Shown one piece after another: positions 48,347 through 57,771 of a stretch of 64,000 nucleotides of DNA. Both the position numbers and the translations under genes were made by a program. The notes beneath the pieces are model-generated. The model was not told the origin of the DNA, did not search any database, and saw nothing but the letters and a program-made list of their open reading frames with translations. The DNA is from Corynebacterium testudinoris (GTDB lineage: Bacteria; Actinomycetota; Actinomycetes; Mycobacteriales; Mycobacteriaceae): the NCBI RefSeq assembly GCF_001021045.1, contig NZ_CP011545.1, forward strand, positions 1,488,001-1,552,000. The letters run 5' to 3'. Each line of letters starts with the position of its first letter. Within the stretch, counting starts at the first letter, position 1.

Positions 48347-49207
48347 TTAGCTTTCGGGACGACGCAGCGGTATGGATTCCGCGCCGTCGCGAAGCGTGCG
48401 GGTGAGACCCTCCTGGGTGACCATCGCCACCAAGTTGCCGGCCCGGTCAAAGATCCGCCCGTGGGTCAAGGCTCGGCCGGCAGACGCCGACGGGGACACC
48501 TGGTCATAGAGCAGCCACTCGTCCGTCCGGAAGGGGCGAAGGAACCACATCGCGTGGTCGAGGCTGGCCATCTGCACCCGATGCCCGGGATGTGGAACCA
48601 AGGAAGAATGCAACAGCGTCATGTCTGACATGTATGCCAGGGTGCACACGTGCAAGGTGTCATCGTCCGGCAGTGGGCGTTTGGATCGAAACCACACCAC
48701 CTGCTGGCTGGGGGTGTACCTATTGTGCTCGTAGCGGTCACTCGGGACCACTCGGATGTCCCAATCGCCCCACTCATCGAGGAGCGCTCGGGAGCTGTGG
48801 GGCGCGGTGCCATCCAAGGGTTCTAATTCCTCAGGCCCTGGGACATCGCGCATGATGTCCGAATGCTCGGGACCGATATCGCCGCGCTGATGGAAGCTAG
48901 CTTGCATGGAGAAGATCGTTTCCCCGTCCTGCACCGCACGGACCTGCCGCGAAGAGAAGGAGCGACCATCCCTGATGCGATCAACGAGGAAGACTGTCGG
49001 CACCGATGATTTACCGGGGGCCACGAAGTAGCCGTGCAAGGAGTGGACGTCTTTGCCCCCATCGCTAATCGTCTCTGTCGCCGCGACGAGCGCCTGAGCT
49101 GCCACCTGCCCGCCGAAGGTGCGGGCCAACGTCGATTTCACCGCCGGACCGCGGAAGATGTCGCGGTCGATCTTTTCCAGGCTGAGAATGTACTCAATGT
49201 CACTCAC
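48347..49207 (-). CDS. tesB: Acyl-CoA thioesterase II
   Basis: Hydrolyses acyl-CoA to free fatty acid and CoA; double hotdog fold of 286 residues. The first hotdog ends in RTFGGQVAAQALVAA and contains the HSLHGYFVAPG block; the second has VSPSASAGRALTHGRIFDRAGNLVAMVTQEGLTR, the TesB C-terminal signature, and the catalytic Asp in SLDHAMWFLRPF. The GTG at 49207 follows AAGGAGA. It lies between pdxS/DUF3817 and yebC; the mycobacterial order has pdxT between tesB and yebC, but here that gap (48230-48346) is too short for it. Confidence 0.92.
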   Translation of the reverse strand: MSDIEYILSLEKIDRDIFRGPAVKSTLARTFGGQVAAQALVAATETISDGGKDVHSLHGYFVAPGKSSVPTVFLVDRIRDGRSFSSRQVRAVQDGETIFSMQASFHQRGDIGPEHSDIMRDVPGPEELEPLDGTAPHSSRALLDEWGDWDIRVVPSDRYEHNRYTPSQQVVWFRSKRPLPDDDTLHVCTLAYMSDMTLLHSSLVPHPGHRVQMASLDHAMWFLRPFRTDEWLLYDQVSPSASAGRALTHGRIFDRAGNLVAMVTQEGLTRTLRDGAESIPLRRPES

Positions 49208-49301
49208 GGCGGGGCAGTCTCCTTCTCCGGTCAACTAGTCCACAATTCAGCAGCCGAGTCTACGCGGAGGAAAAAAGTGCCACCCAGTAGCATGAAGCAT
49301 C

Positions 49302-49769
49302 ATGACACCGATGAAGCTTCACCGATTCGCCGCTGCCACTGAGATGTTCACCTGGACGGTGCTCATCGTGGGAATGATCCTCAAGTACAGCGGGACGACG
49401 GAGGCGGTGATGCCCTTCGCTGGTGGCATACACGGTTTCGGCTTTCTCTGCTTCGTCGCCATCACCATCTTGCTGTGGGTGAATAATCGCTGGTCCTTCG
49501 CCCACGGCATCGCGGGCCTCGCCGTATCGGTCATTCCCTGGGCCGCGTGGCCCTACTCGCTGTGGGCCGAACGACGGGGCCTACTCGAGGGGAACTGGCG
49601 CTTCCGCGATCCCGCCGAGCAGCCGCAGACCCTGCCGGAGAAGGTCCTCGCTCAGTTCGTGCGGCACCCGCTGCGCTCTGGAGTGATCCTGCTGGTCATC
49701 ATCGCGATCGTGTTTGTCCTCTTGCTGGCGATGGGCCAGCCCTACGATCCTGAGTCGATCGCGGGCTAG
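49302..49769 (+). CDS. DUF3817 small membrane protein
   Basis: A 155-residue membrane protein with predicted segments at about residues 14-28, 43-60, 68-84 and 125-146. The sequence FAAATEMFTWTVLIVGMILKY and PFAGGIHGFGFLCFVAITILLWVNNRWS match the DUF3817 (YdzA-like) family; its function is unknown. Start codons 49302 and 49311 are both ATG; TAGCAT at 49288-49293 lies 8 bases before the first, compatible with a leaderless mRNA. It converges on pdxS with a 7-base gap. Confidence 0.78.
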   Translation: MTPMKLHRFAAATEMFTWTVLIVGMILKYSGTTEAVMPFAGGIHGFGFLCFVAITILLWVNNRWSFAHGIAGLAVSVIPWAAWPYSLWAERRGLLEGNWRFRDPAEQPQTLPEKVLAQFVRHPLRSGVILLVIIAIVFVLLLAMGQPYDPESIAG

Positions 49770-49776
49770 ACCTGCC

Positions 49777-50640
49777 CTACCAGCCGCGCTCGGCCAGGCG
49801 GTGTGAGACGGGCAGATCATCGACGTTGATGCCCACCATGGCGTCGCCCAGCCCGGCGGACACCCGGGCGATGACCTCAGGGTTGTCGTAGTTGTTCACG
49901 GCTTCAACGATGGCGGCTGCGCGCTTGGCGGGGTCGCCGGATTTGAAGATGCCGGAGCCGACGAAGACGCCGTCGGCGCCCAGCTGCCGCATCATGGCGG
50001 CGTCGGCCGGGGTGGCCACGCCGCCGGCGGTGAACAGCGGGACGGGCAGGCGTCCTTCGCGCGCGACGGCGACGACGAGGTCGTAGGGGGCTTGCAGTTC
50101 CTTGGCGGCGACGAATAGTTCGTCCTCGGCCAGCGTGGTCAGGCGGGCGATCTCCGCGCGGATGGTGCGCATGTGGGTGACGGCATTGGAGACATCGCCG
50201 GTACCGGCCTCACCCTTGGAGCGGATCATCGCGGCGCCCTCATTGATGCGTCGCAGCGCTTCACCCAGGTTGGTGGAGCCGCACACGAAGGGGGTGCGGA
50301 AGGCTCGTTTGTCGATGTGGTGGGCGTAGTCGGCGGGCGTGAGGACCTCGGACTCGTCGATGAAATCAACGCCGAGGGCTTCGAGCACCTGGGCCTCGAC
50401 GAAGTGGCCGATGCGAGCCTTGGCCATGACTGGGATGTCCACCGCCGCGATGATTCCGTTGATCATGTCGGGGTCGGACATCCGCGACACGCCACCCTCG
50501 GCACGGATGTCGGCCGGTACGCGCTCCAAGGCCATGACGGCGACGGCCCCGGCGTCGGCGGCGATGCGCGCCTGCTCGGGGTTGACCACGTCCATGATGA
50601 CGCCGCCCGCGAATTGATCCACGGATGTGAAATTGCTCAT
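49777..50640 (-). CDS. pdxS: Pyridoxal 5'-phosphate synthase subunit PdxS
   Basis: Synthase subunit that makes PLP from ribose 5-phosphate, glyceraldehyde 3-phosphate and ammonia; normally teamed with the glutaminase PdxT. The 287-residue protein is a (beta/alpha)8 barrel with Asp17 (MDVVNPEQA), catalytic Lys74 (MAKARIGHF) and Lys142 ([10 protein letters not shown]), and the tail LAERGW. AAGGAG lies upstream of the ATG. pdxT is not adjacent and not elsewhere in the window, although this is the ancestral pdxS-tesB-pdxT position. Divergent from the GT87 gene. Confidence 0.95.
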   Translation of the reverse strand: MSNFTSVDQFAGGVIMDVVNPEQARIAADAGAVAVMALERVPADIRAEGGVSRMSDPDMINGIIAAVDIPVMAKARIGHFVEAQVLEALGVDFIDESEVLTPADYAHHIDKRAFRTPFVCGSTNLGEALRRINEGAAMIRSKGEAGTGDVSNAVTHMRTIRAEIARLTTLAEDELFVAAKELQAPYDLVVAVAREGRLPVPLFTAGGVATPADAAMMRQLGADGVFVGSGIFKSGDPAKRAAAIVEAVNNYDNPEVIARVSAGLGDAMVGINVDDLPVSHRLAERGW

Positions 50641-50743
50641 CTACTTTTGCTCCTTCGAGAGTCCACAATGTCTGTTCCGACAACCATAGGCGGCACGCGG
50701 TCGATCTAGTGACACCAAAGCGGCTTTCTATTCGTGCCAGGGT

Positions 50744-50749
50744 TACTAT
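50744..50749 (+). promoter_or_regulatory. Candidate -10 element for the GT87 gene, leaderless
   Basis: TACTAT ends 7 bases before the ATG at 50757, with no Shine-Dalgarno between. This is the same geometry (-10, N7, ATG) seen for the potassium transporter gene ktrB and the YpfJ peptidase gene, and it points to leaderless transcription. Confidence 0.45.
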
Positions 50750-50756
50750 TCCCAAC

Positions 50757-51986
50757 ATGTTCAAACTGAAGTCCGTGGCCGGCGTGTGGCTTGGGTGGGT
50801 CATCGCCCGTCTCGGGTTAATAGCCCTGTTGATCATCAAACCCCAGACTCTCGGGGATGTTGATTACTATTTCGCTGGCGTTTATGGCACTAATCCCACT
50901 GATATGACGGAGTACCCGCACGCCGGGGTGTGGCCGGTCCACCTGCTTGCCATGGTGACTGGGGAGAATGCGGAGCTGTTCCGGTTGGCGTTTCCCGCCA
51001 TGTGTCTGCTTGTCGACGCCGTCTTTCTCGCGCTCCTCCTCCGCTTCGGCGGTACCCGCCGCTTTGAGGCGGCATGGTTTTGGAGTGCTTTCGGCCTCGC
51101 CGTGGGTCCGGTCCTGGTTTATCGGCTGGATATCTTCCCAGGCATGCTCGTTGCGGCATTCGCAGCGTTGCTCACCCGCCACCCCCGGGTTGCTCCGGCT
51201 TTGCTCGCGGGCGCTGCGGCCGTCAAGCTTTGGCCTGCGGCGTTAGCGGCGACGCTTGTGGGCGGCTGGCGCTCTTCTGCCACGTGGGTGCGGTTGGCCG
51301 TGTTCTTTGGCACCCTGACGGCGTTGAGCGTGATCACCGTCCTCACCTCCGGGGTAGATCGCCTGCTCAGCCCTTTGCAGTACCAGGGCGACCGTGGCCT
51401 GCAGATTGAGTCCCTCGTGGCCACCCCGTTCATGGTCGCGGCCCATTTTCGGCCGGAGTCTTTCCCGATTGACTACGCTGCGTCGAAGAGTTTTGAGATC
51501 GTGGGCCCCGGTACCGATGTCGCGGTCGTGGTGATCGACGCGATCATGTACGGCGCTCTCCTGGCGGCGATTGCGTGGGCTGCTTTTCTTTTCTTCACCC
51601 AGCGCTGGCACCCGCGCCCCGCAGTCGCGTTCGCGCTGGTGTTGGTCCTCGTGCTCATCGTTACCAACAAGGTTTTTTCGCCGCAGTACACGGTGTGGTT
51701 CGGTCCGCTCATCGCGGTGTGTTTGTGTCTGTCGGCGTCCCCCTATGTCCGGAAGATGGCGTGGCTGTCCGTCGCCATCGCCGTGTTGAGCCTATTGATT
51801 TTCCCCCTGTTCTACGACCAGCTCTTCCTGTACATTGAATCGACGTCCGGGGCGATTGCGCTCACCTTCTTGGTGGTGCGCAACGTGCTCATGCTCGTGT
51901 TGTTGTGGTGGGCTGTGGCCTGGATGGTGGAAGAATGTCGCCGCTTGTTCGCGACCTCACGGGCGGTACTCGAAAAACTCCGGTAG
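50757..51986 (+). CDS. GT87-like polyprenyl-phosphate-dependent membrane glycosyltransferase
   Basis: A 409-residue polytopic membrane protein with about ten segments, and an aspartate-containing first loop (TLGDVDYYFAGVYG) like the GT-C catalytic loop, then AAAVKLWPAALA and the NKVFSPQYTVWFGPL block typical of DUF2029/GT87 mannosyltransferases. Its position next to the phosphatidylinositol mannoside genes suggests a role in lipomannan or another envelope glycan, but the sugar and acceptor are not determined. An in-frame GTG at 50709 has no support. Confidence 0.75.
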   Translation: MFKLKSVAGVWLGWVIARLGLIALLIIKPQTLGDVDYYFAGVYGTNPTDMTEYPHAGVWPVHLLAMVTGENAELFRLAFPAMCLLVDAVFLALLLRFGGTRRFEAAWFWSAFGLAVGPVLVYRLDIFPGMLVAAFAALLTRHPRVAPALLAGAAAVKLWPAALAATLVGGWRSSATWVRLAVFFGTLTALSVITVLTSGVDRLLSPLQYQGDRGLQIESLVATPFMVAAHFRPESFPIDYAASKSFEIVGPGTDVAVVVIDAIMYGALLAAIAWAAFLFFTQRWHPRPAVAFALVLVLVLIVTNKVFSPQYTVWFGPLIAVCLCLSASPYVRKMAWLSVAIAVLSLLIFPLFYDQLFLYIESTSGAIALTFLVVRNVLMLVLLWWAVAWMVEECRRLFATSRAVLEKLR

Positions 51987-52403
51987 CGGCGCGGTGCCGC
52001 CGAGCCGGAGCACCCGGACGGCGGGGCGCAGGCGCAATGCCCGCGTATCGGCGACTGCCTCGTTATAAAAACGGCGGGCTAGCTGCACGCGGACGTCGGC
52101 GTCAGCCAATTGGACGGGCACCTTCTCCGCCACCGGCTCCATCGCCGTGGTCAGTTCAGACTCCCGGCTAATCCTTTCCTCGAAGCTTCCGCTGGCCAGG
52201 GGAATCGATTCGGCCGAGGCGGCGATCTCTCGGGCCGCAGGAAGGACGACGGCGACCACGGCGGCACGGCGGTCCAGGGCCGCCTGCAGGGAGGCCAGCG
52301 CCGCGTCGGTGCGGATGTGGAGTCGGTTAAGCCGCTGGGCGGTGAAGTAGGCCCACAGGGCAATGGCCGTGAGAATGATGGCCAGGAGGATGTACCAGAT
52401 CAT
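51957..52403 (-). CDS. LemA-like membrane protein
   Basis: A 148-residue protein with one N-terminal membrane segment (WYILLAIILTAIALWAYFTA) and a helical domain (LHIRTDAALASLQAALDRRAAVVAVV, then RVQLARRFYNEAVADTRALRLRPAVRVLRLGG, ending PLPEFFEY) that resembles the LemA family. Function is unknown. It overlaps pimA by 4 bases, so it is the last gene of the pgsA-patA-pimA run. Its 3' end overlaps the convergent GT87 gene by 30 bases. Confidence 0.65.
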   Translation of the reverse strand: MIWYILLAIILTAIALWAYFTAQRLNRLHIRTDAALASLQAALDRRAAVVAVVLPAAREIAASAESIPLASGSFEERISRESELTTAMEPVAEKVPVQLADADVRVQLARRFYNEAVADTRALRLRPAVRVLRLGGTAPLPEFFEYRP

Positions 52404-53494
52404 CGGGCCACTCCCACTGTGGTGCCATCCGCCACCGTCTCGTACACCTGCAGCACATCGCTGGCCACGGTGTCCCAGTCGTAGCGCCGGGCACGCGCAG
52501 TGCCGGCGGCGATGAGCTGATCGCGCTGCGCGCGGTCGTCGATAAGCTCTGTGAGGGCGGCGGCCAACGCCGGTGCGGAACCCGTCTCAAAGAGCCGGCC
52601 CGCGGGATGATCCGAGGCGGCGTCGCAGACGCTGGCGAAGGCCTCCAGATCACTGGCGACGACCGCGCAGCCCGCCGCCATCGCCTCCACCAGCACGATG
52701 CCGAAGCTCTCGCCGCCAGTGTTCGGGGCAACGTAGATGTCGGCGCGCCCGAGGATCTCGGCCTTCTCGTCATCGCTGACGCGGCCGACAAAGTCCACCC
52801 CGGGGACCTCGCGGTGCTTTCCCCCACCGATGACCGTGACGCGGATGTCGCGGTCGACGGTGCGGAGGGCATCAAGAAGAATGTCGAGGCCCTTGCGAGA
52901 CTCATCGAGGCGACCGAGAAACACGATCTCAACTGGGCCGCCGTCGGTCGGCAGGACCCGGCTGGCAGCGTAACGGGACGTATCAACCCCGTTGGGGATG
53001 AGCACCGGATCGCCACCGAGCTGCTCGACCTGCCACCGGCGGGCCATCTCCGACACCGCAATGCCTCCGCGGATCTTCTCCAAGGAGGGACGCAGGATCG
53101 GGCGGGCGACCAAAAGCGCGAGCGAGCCCGCACTGGAGGCATGGTAGGTGGCGACGATGGGCCCGGTGGCGATGCGCAGGGCGGCGAGGGAATAGCTGGG
53201 CGAATTCGGCTCATGGATGTGAAGAACATCGAACTGGCCCTCAGTGATGAACGCTCGTAGCCGCTCCGTGACATGCCGGCCAATGGCCAAGCGGGCGACC
53301 GAACCGTTGTAGCGAATAGACACCGAACGGCCACCCTTGGTGACAAACGACGGCAGCACCGTGTCGGGGTTAGCCGGGCCAATCGCCTCGACGTGGTGGC
53401 CCCGGTTGATGAGCTCCTGCGCCAAATCAAGGATGTGGGCTTGAACTCCACCCGGCAGGTCGAAGGAATACGGACACACGATCCCGATTCTCAT
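52400..53494 (-). CDS. pimA: Phosphatidyl-myo-inositol alpha-mannosyltransferase PimA
   Basis: Transfers mannose from GDP-mannose to phosphatidylinositol, the first step of PIM, lipomannan and lipoarabinomannan synthesis, at the inner face of the membrane. The 364-residue GT4 enzyme begins MRIGIVCPYSFDLPGGVQAHI and has the PimA blocks YNGSVARL, VLHIHEPNSPS, GPIVATYHAS, IPNGVD, FLGRLDESRKGLDILLDAL and APNTGGESFGIVLVEAMAAG (with the catalytic EXF(G)xxxxE pattern). ATG 53494 follows AAGGAGG and overlaps patA by 4 bases. Confidence 0.95.
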   Translation of the reverse strand: MRIGIVCPYSFDLPGGVQAHILDLAQELINRGHHVEAIGPANPDTVLPSFVTKGGRSVSIRYNGSVARLAIGRHVTERLRAFITEGQFDVLHIHEPNSPSYSLAALRIATGPIVATYHASSAGSLALLVARPILRPSLEKIRGGIAVSEMARRWQVEQLGGDPVLIPNGVDTSRYAASRVLPTDGGPVEIVFLGRLDESRKGLDILLDALRTVDRDIRVTVIGGGKHREVPGVDFVGRVSDDEKAEILGRADIYVAPNTGGESFGIVLVEAMAAGCAVVASDLEAFASVCDAASDHPAGRLFETGSAPALAAALTELIDDRAQRDQLIAAGTARARRYDWDTVASDVLQVYETVADGTTVGVAR

Positions 53495-54369
53495 CCGCGC
53501 CTCCTTCGCACATCGGCGGTCCATTGGGGTTGGAGCATATGCCAATCAGCTGGGTGCTGGGCAATGTTGGCGGCAAAGTGATCCGCGACGCGCTGGGTCG
53601 TGGGACCAAGCTCATCCACGGTGACCTCCGGCGAGACGGAAAAACCCCACCCATCGGGTGTGAACCAGCAGTGGACGGCGTGAAGCGCCGCCCCGGTCTC
53701 CACCGCCAACTGGGCCGGACCCGCCGGCATGGTGGTGGCCTCGCCGAAAAACTGCACCGGAACACCGTGTTGTTTGAGGTCGCGCTCCCCCAGCAGGCAG
53801 ACGACGCCGCCGTCGATGAGCACCTCCCGCAGGCGCGGAAAGGGCGGCTGACCGCCCGCATGGGCTAAGACCTCGAAGCCGAGGGACTGGCGATACTCCA
53901 CGAAAGCATCGAAAAGCTCCTCCGGCTTGAGCCGCTCTGCGACAGTGGCAAATTGGCCGAACTGATGGACGAGGAACAACCCCGCCATATCCCAATTCCC
54001 CGAGTGCGGGAGCGTGAGCACGACACCGCGCCCGGACTGAATCGACGCATCGAGGTACTCCAGGCCCTCGACGCTATCAACCAGCTGCCCGAGCAGCCGC
54101 GGATCATCCTTCATCGACGGGAGGCGGAAAGCTTCCAGCCAATAGCGGGCATAAGAGCGCACGGAATTCCGCACCAGTTCCGCGGTGACGTTCTCCGCCC
54201 CGACCACCCGGGTGAGATTCTTGCGCAGCTGCTCCATTCCCATGCCCTGCTTGCTGGCCTGGTCAGCACCCCAGCGGAACAAGCGTTGCGCCACCGGGAG
54301 CGGCACGCGGCGCACCAACGACCAACCGGCCAGGTAGCCCAGCGCCACGGGATCGAGGCTGGCCCGCAT
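53491..54369 (-). CDS. patA: Phosphatidylinositol mannoside acyltransferase
   Basis: Acylates PIM mannose. The 292-residue LpxL/HtrB-like enzyme has the catalytic HxxxxD in LPHSGNWDMAG (His122, Asp127), the LLGERDL segment, and the GPAQLAVETGAALHAVHCWF block. The order pgsA-patA-pimA and a similarity to Rv2611c support the assignment. It overlaps pgsA by one base (TGATG) and pimA by 4 bases. Confidence 0.9.
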   Translation of the reverse strand: MRASLDPVALGYLAGWSLVRRVPLPVAQRLFRWGADQASKQGMGMEQLRKNLTRVVGAENVTAELVRNSVRSYARYWLEAFRLPSMKDDPRLLGQLVDSVEGLEYLDASIQSGRGVVLTLPHSGNWDMAGLFLVHQFGQFATVAERLKPEELFDAFVEYRQSLGFEVLAHAGGQPPFPRLREVLIDGGVVCLLGERDLKQHGVPVQFFGEATTMPAGPAQLAVETGAALHAVHCWFTPDGWGFSVSPEVTVDELGPTTQRVADHFAANIAQHPADWHMLQPQWTADVRRRRG

Positions 54370-55019
54370 CAGTGGGCAGCCTCCTTAGCCCCGGCTGGCG
54401 GGGCGATGACATCTTGGGCATTGGGCGATTTCGCCGCAATGACCAGGCGCTGGACGATGGTGATGATGGAGCCAACCGCCAGGATCCACAACGCGATGTC
54501 GATGGCATAAGGCACGCCCAGCCCCTGGAGGCCAATGCCACCCAGGCCGAGGATAAGCCGCTCGGGCCGCTCAACCAGGCCACCGACCATAGTGAAACCG
54601 CTCGCCTCACCGCGGGCCTTGACGTAGCTAATGACCTGAGAAGACACGAGGACGATCAAAGAGGCAATGACCAACGAAGGGTGCGCGTCATAGGAATAGA
54701 TGAGCCACCACGTGATGGCGGCGAACAAGGCGCCGTCGGTGATGCGGTCACACGTCGCATCTAGGGTCGCACCGAACTTCGTGCCACCCCCGCGCAGCCG
54801 GGCCATCGTGCCATCAACCATGTCGAAGGCGGCGAACAACCCCGACAACACCGCCGCCCACACGAGGTGACCAGTGGGAATGAACACCACGGCGATAGCG
54901 ATGGTGATAATGGCACCCGCCACCGTCACGATATTGGGGCTCAGACCCAACTTGAGCATCGCCTTTGCGGCGGGCTCGACGATCACCGCGGCCGGCTTGC
55001 GGCCGTGCACGCTAAGCAT
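54369..55019 (-). CDS. pgsA: Phosphatidylinositol phosphate synthase (CDP-alcohol phosphatidyltransferase)
   Basis: Joins CDP-diacylglycerol with inositol phosphate, feeding PimA. The 216-residue membrane protein has the CDP-alcohol motif with Asp66, Asp69, Asp87 and Asp91 (DMVDGTMAR, 8 residues, GATLDATCD), and six membrane segments. The inositol-type assignment comes from its position with patA and pimA; sequence alone does not exclude other headgroups. ATG 55019 lies inside the HIT gene end (8-base overlap). Confidence 0.88.
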   Translation of the reverse strand: MLSVHGRKPAAVIVEPAAKAMLKLGLSPNIVTVAGAIITIAIAVVFIPTGHLVWAAVLSGLFAAFDMVDGTMARLRGGGTKFGATLDATCDRITDGALFAAITWWLIYSYDAHPSLVIASLIVLVSSQVISYVKARGEASGFTMVGGLVERPERLILGLGGIGLQGLGVPYAIDIALWILAVGSIITIVQRLVIAAKSPNAQDVIAPPAGAKEAAH

Positions 55020-55614
55020 CGTCCAACTCGATCCAGGCCTTGGCCAACAACGCCCGCGTATCCCTAAGCAGCTGCGGGAGGACCTTCGTGCCATCGAGAA
55101 TGGTGAGGAAGTTGGCATCACCCGACCAGCGAGGAACCACGTGCATGTGCAGGTGATCCCCCACCGAGCCGCCGGAAGCTTTGCCAAGGTTAAAGCCCAC
55201 GTTGATCCCCTCCGGCCGGGACACCATCTTCAGCGCACGCACCGACCGTTGAGCAAACGCCATGAGCTCCTGGGATTCCTCCGCCGTCAGGTCCTCCAGA
55301 TTGGCTACCTTGCGATAAGGAATCACCATGAGGTGGCCGGCGTTGTACGGGTACAAGTTGAGGATCGCGTACACCGTTTCGCCGCGGGCAATGATGAGGG
55401 CTTCCTCGTCCGTGAGCTGCGGGGCCACCAAGAATGGGTCGGCCGGGCGGTTGAGCGCGCCATCCTCCGGGCACTTCTGGATGTAGCCCATCCGATACGG
55501 CGCCCACAGGCGGGTCAGCGGATCATCAATGCCGATGCCGGTGTCGACGTAGGTCCCGTTCTCCGAGGGTGAATTAGCGGCGGGCTGCAAGAGACTGCTC
55601 ACTCGGTTGGTCAT
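55012..55614 (-). CDS. HIT-family protein, probable diadenosine polyphosphate (Ap4A) phosphorylase
   Basis: A 200-residue histidine-triad protein with the motif [10 protein letters not shown] (His154, His156, His158). An N-terminal extension of about 40 residues and the Cys-containing YIQKCPEDG segment resemble Rv2613c, an Ap4A phosphorylase of mycobacteria; the activity is inferred by that similarity. The ATG at 55614 has AAGGAG, seven bases before it, located inside the thrS coding region, and the two genes overlap by 41 bases. Confidence 0.85.
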   Translation of the reverse strand: MTNRVSSLLQPAANSPSENGTYVDTGIGIDDPLTRLWAPYRMGYIQKCPEDGALNRPADPFLVAPQLTDEEALIIARGETVYAILNLYPYNAGHLMVIPYRKVANLEDLTAEESQELMAFAQRSVRALKMVSRPEGINVGFNLGKASGGSVGDHLHMHVVPRWSGDANFLTILDGTKVLPQLLRDTRALLAKAWIELDDA

Positions 55615-57631
55615 TAATGCGCTCCTTCACCCACGCATCGATGAGTTCCACGGCTTCGTCCACGGGCACGCCATTGACCTGGGTGCCGTCGAGGAAACGG
55701 AAACTCACCGCATCGGCTTCCACATCGCGGGCACCCGCCAGAAGCATGAAGGGCACCTTGCCGGTGGTGTGATTGCGGATCTTCTTTTGCATCCGATCAT
55801 CGGAGGTATCCACGTCAGCGCGGATGCCCCGCTTGCGCAGCTGGGCGGTGATCTTCTCCAGGTGTGGGGAGAAATCGTCCGCGACGGGGATGCCAATGAC
55901 CTGGTGCGGAGCCAACCACACGGGAAAGGCGCCGGCGTAGTGCTCCAGCAGCACGCCGAAGAACCGCTCGATGGAACCGAACAGCGCGCGGTGGATCATG
56001 ATCGGACGCTTCTTCGTGCCATCCGAGGCGGTGTACTCCAGGTTCATCCGCTCGGGCATGTTGAAGTCGAGCTGCACCGTCGACATCTGCCAGGTTCGGC
56101 CAATCGCGTCGCGCGCCTGGACGGAAATCTTCGGGCCGTAGAACGCGGCGCCTTCCGGATCCGGCACCAGCTCCAGCCCAGAGTTGGTGGCCACTCGCTG
56201 CAGGATATCGGTGGAGCGCTCCCAGATCTCATCGGATCCCACGAACTTCTTCGGGTCCTTCGTGGAAAGCTCCAGGTAGAAATCGTCGAGGCCGTAGTCC
56301 TTGAGCAAGGAGATGATGAAGTCAAGGACGCTGGTCAGCTCCTGCTCCAGCTGCTCATCCGTGCAGTAGATGTGGGCATCGTCCTGGGTGAATCCGCGGG
56401 CACGGGTAAGGCCGTGAACCACGCCGGACTTCTCATAGCGGTACACAGTGCCAAACTCGAACAGGCGCAGCGGCAGCTCACGGTAGGAACGGCCCCGGGA
56501 ATCGAAGATGAGGTTGTGCATCGGGCAGTTCATGGGCTTGAGGTAGTAATCCTGGCCCGGCTTCGTTTCCTTGCCCTCGGCGTCATACTCCGCGTCGACC
56601 TGCAGCGGCGGGAACATGCCGTCCTTGTAAAAGCCGAGGTGTCCCGACTTCTCGTACAGGTCCGCCTTGGTGATATGCGGGGTGGTGACAAAGGAGTAGC
56701 CGTCTTCGATGTGGCGGCGGCGCGAGTGCTCCTCCATCTCCTGGCGGACGATCGCCCCGTTGGGATGGAAGACGGGCAGGCCGGATCCAATCTCATCGGG
56801 GAAGCTGAACAAATCCAGCTCGTTGCCCAGGCGGCGGTGATCGCGCTTTTCCGCCTCAGCCAGCATGAGCTGGTACTCCTCCAGCGCCTCCTTCGTCTCC
56901 CAGGCGGTGCCGTACACGCGCTGCAGGTCAGCGTTGTCCTGATTGCCGCGCCAATACGCCGCCGAGGATCGCGTCAGCGCGAACGCCGGAATGTAGCGCG
57001 TCGTCGGGATGTGCGGTCCGCGGCACAGATCCGACCACTCGACCTCATTCGTGCGGGGATTGACGTTGTCGTAGGCGGTGAGATCACCGGCGCCGACCTC
57101 CGTCGCCTCATCCGAATTGGGGTCAACGTTGCCCTTGTCCTGGATGAGCTCCAGCTTGAAGGGCTCGTTCTTCAGTTCCTCCGCCGCCGCCTCAGCGGAG
57201 GCATAGAGGCGTCGCTCGAAGCGCTGGCCGGACTTGATGATCTTCTTCATCCGCTTTTCCAGCGTCTTCAGATCTTCCGGGGTGAAGGGTTCCGCGACCT
57301 GGAAATCGTAATAAAAGCCGTTCTCGATGGCCGGTCCGATGCCGAGCTTCGTACCCGGGAACTCCGCCTGCACGGCCTGAGCGAGGACGTGCGCGCAGGA
57401 GTGACGAATGACGCTGCGACCTTCCGGCGAGTTCGCAGGAACCGGGGTGAATTCACCAGCTGTATCCGGCACGTGAGACAAGTCCCTGAGGTTGCCCTCC
57501 GCATCCTTCACGCAGACGATAGCGTCGGCGCCCTTGTTGGGGAGTTCCAGCTCCCGCATGGCCGTTCCGACAGCAGTACCTGCTTCGACGTGGAAGGAGG
57601 GATGCTCGATGACAGAGGTGACATTCACCAT
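55574..57631 (-). CDS. thrS: Threonyl-tRNA synthetase
   Basis: Charges tRNA-Thr. The 685-residue protein has an N-terminal TGS-like domain, the editing domain with the HXXXH and CXXXH metal-like motifs ([12 protein letters not shown] near residue 80 and CRGPHIP near 200), class II motifs with the zinc Cys/His residues ([45 protein letters not shown]), and the C-terminal anticodon domain. ATG 57631 is preceded by TTAGGAGCG. A 12-bp GC-rich hairpin lies upstream of the start (57661-57691). Confidence 0.96.
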   Translation of the reverse strand: MVNVTSVIEHPSFHVEAGTAVGTAMRELELPNKGADAIVCVKDAEGNLRDLSHVPDTAGEFTPVPANSPEGRSVIRHSCAHVLAQAVQAEFPGTKLGIGPAIENGFYYDFQVAEPFTPEDLKTLEKRMKKIIKSGQRFERRLYASAEAAAEELKNEPFKLELIQDKGNVDPNSDEATEVGAGDLTAYDNVNPRTNEVEWSDLCRGPHIPTTRYIPAFALTRSSAAYWRGNQDNADLQRVYGTAWETKEALEEYQLMLAEAEKRDHRRLGNELDLFSFPDEIGSGLPVFHPNGAIVRQEMEEHSRRRHIEDGYSFVTTPHITKADLYEKSGHLGFYKDGMFPPLQVDAEYDAEGKETKPGQDYYLKPMNCPMHNLIFDSRGRSYRELPLRLFEFGTVYRYEKSGVVHGLTRARGFTQDDAHIYCTDEQLEQELTSVLDFIISLLKDYGLDDFYLELSTKDPKKFVGSDEIWERSTDILQRVATNSGLELVPDPEGAAFYGPKISVQARDAIGRTWQMSTVQLDFNMPERMNLEYTASDGTKKRPIMIHRALFGSIERFFGVLLEHYAGAFPVWLAPHQVIGIPVADDFSPHLEKITAQLRKRGIRADVDTSDDRMQKKIRNHTTGKVPFMLLAGARDVEADAVSFRFLDGTQVNGVPVDEAVELIDAWVKERINDQPSEQSLAARR

Positions 57632-57660
57632 GGTTGTGCTGCGCTCCTAACTGCGCTCGC

Positions 57661-57691
57661 GCAGGCGGCGGCATACCTGGCCGCCGCCTGC
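57661..57691. promoter_or_regulatory. 12-bp perfect GC-rich hairpin upstream of thrS
   Basis: GCAGGCGGCGGC (57661-57672) is fully complementary to GCCGCCGCCTGC (57680-57691), with a 7-base loop. On the minus strand it lies about 30 bases before the thrS ATG and downstream of a -10-like TAGGAT (57741-57746), so it would be in the thrS leader. No U-tract follows and no T-box sequence is present. It could instead be a tail-less terminator after the DyP gene, whose stop lies at 57772. Confidence 0.55.
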
Positions 57692-57740
57692 TCAACATGT
57701 GGGCACGTGTGCGACCAAGGCCGCAAAACGTTCGTCGATT

Positions 57741-57746
57741 ATCCTA
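57741..57746 (-). promoter_or_regulatory. Candidate -10 element of the thrS promoter
   Basis: The minus strand carries TAGGATAATC here; TAGGAT (57741-57746) or GATAAT (57738-57743) could be the -10. Transcription from it would place the GC-rich hairpin in the 5' leader of thrS, giving a leader of about 105 bases. The -35 region is unclear. Confidence 0.4.
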
Positions 57747-57771
57747 CCCCCTCGCCCACACACGACCAGAG

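Noticed and set aside
57632..57771. T-box riboswitch in front of thrS
   Set aside because: No AGGUGGNACCRCG-like T-box sequence and no antiterminator/terminator pair were found.
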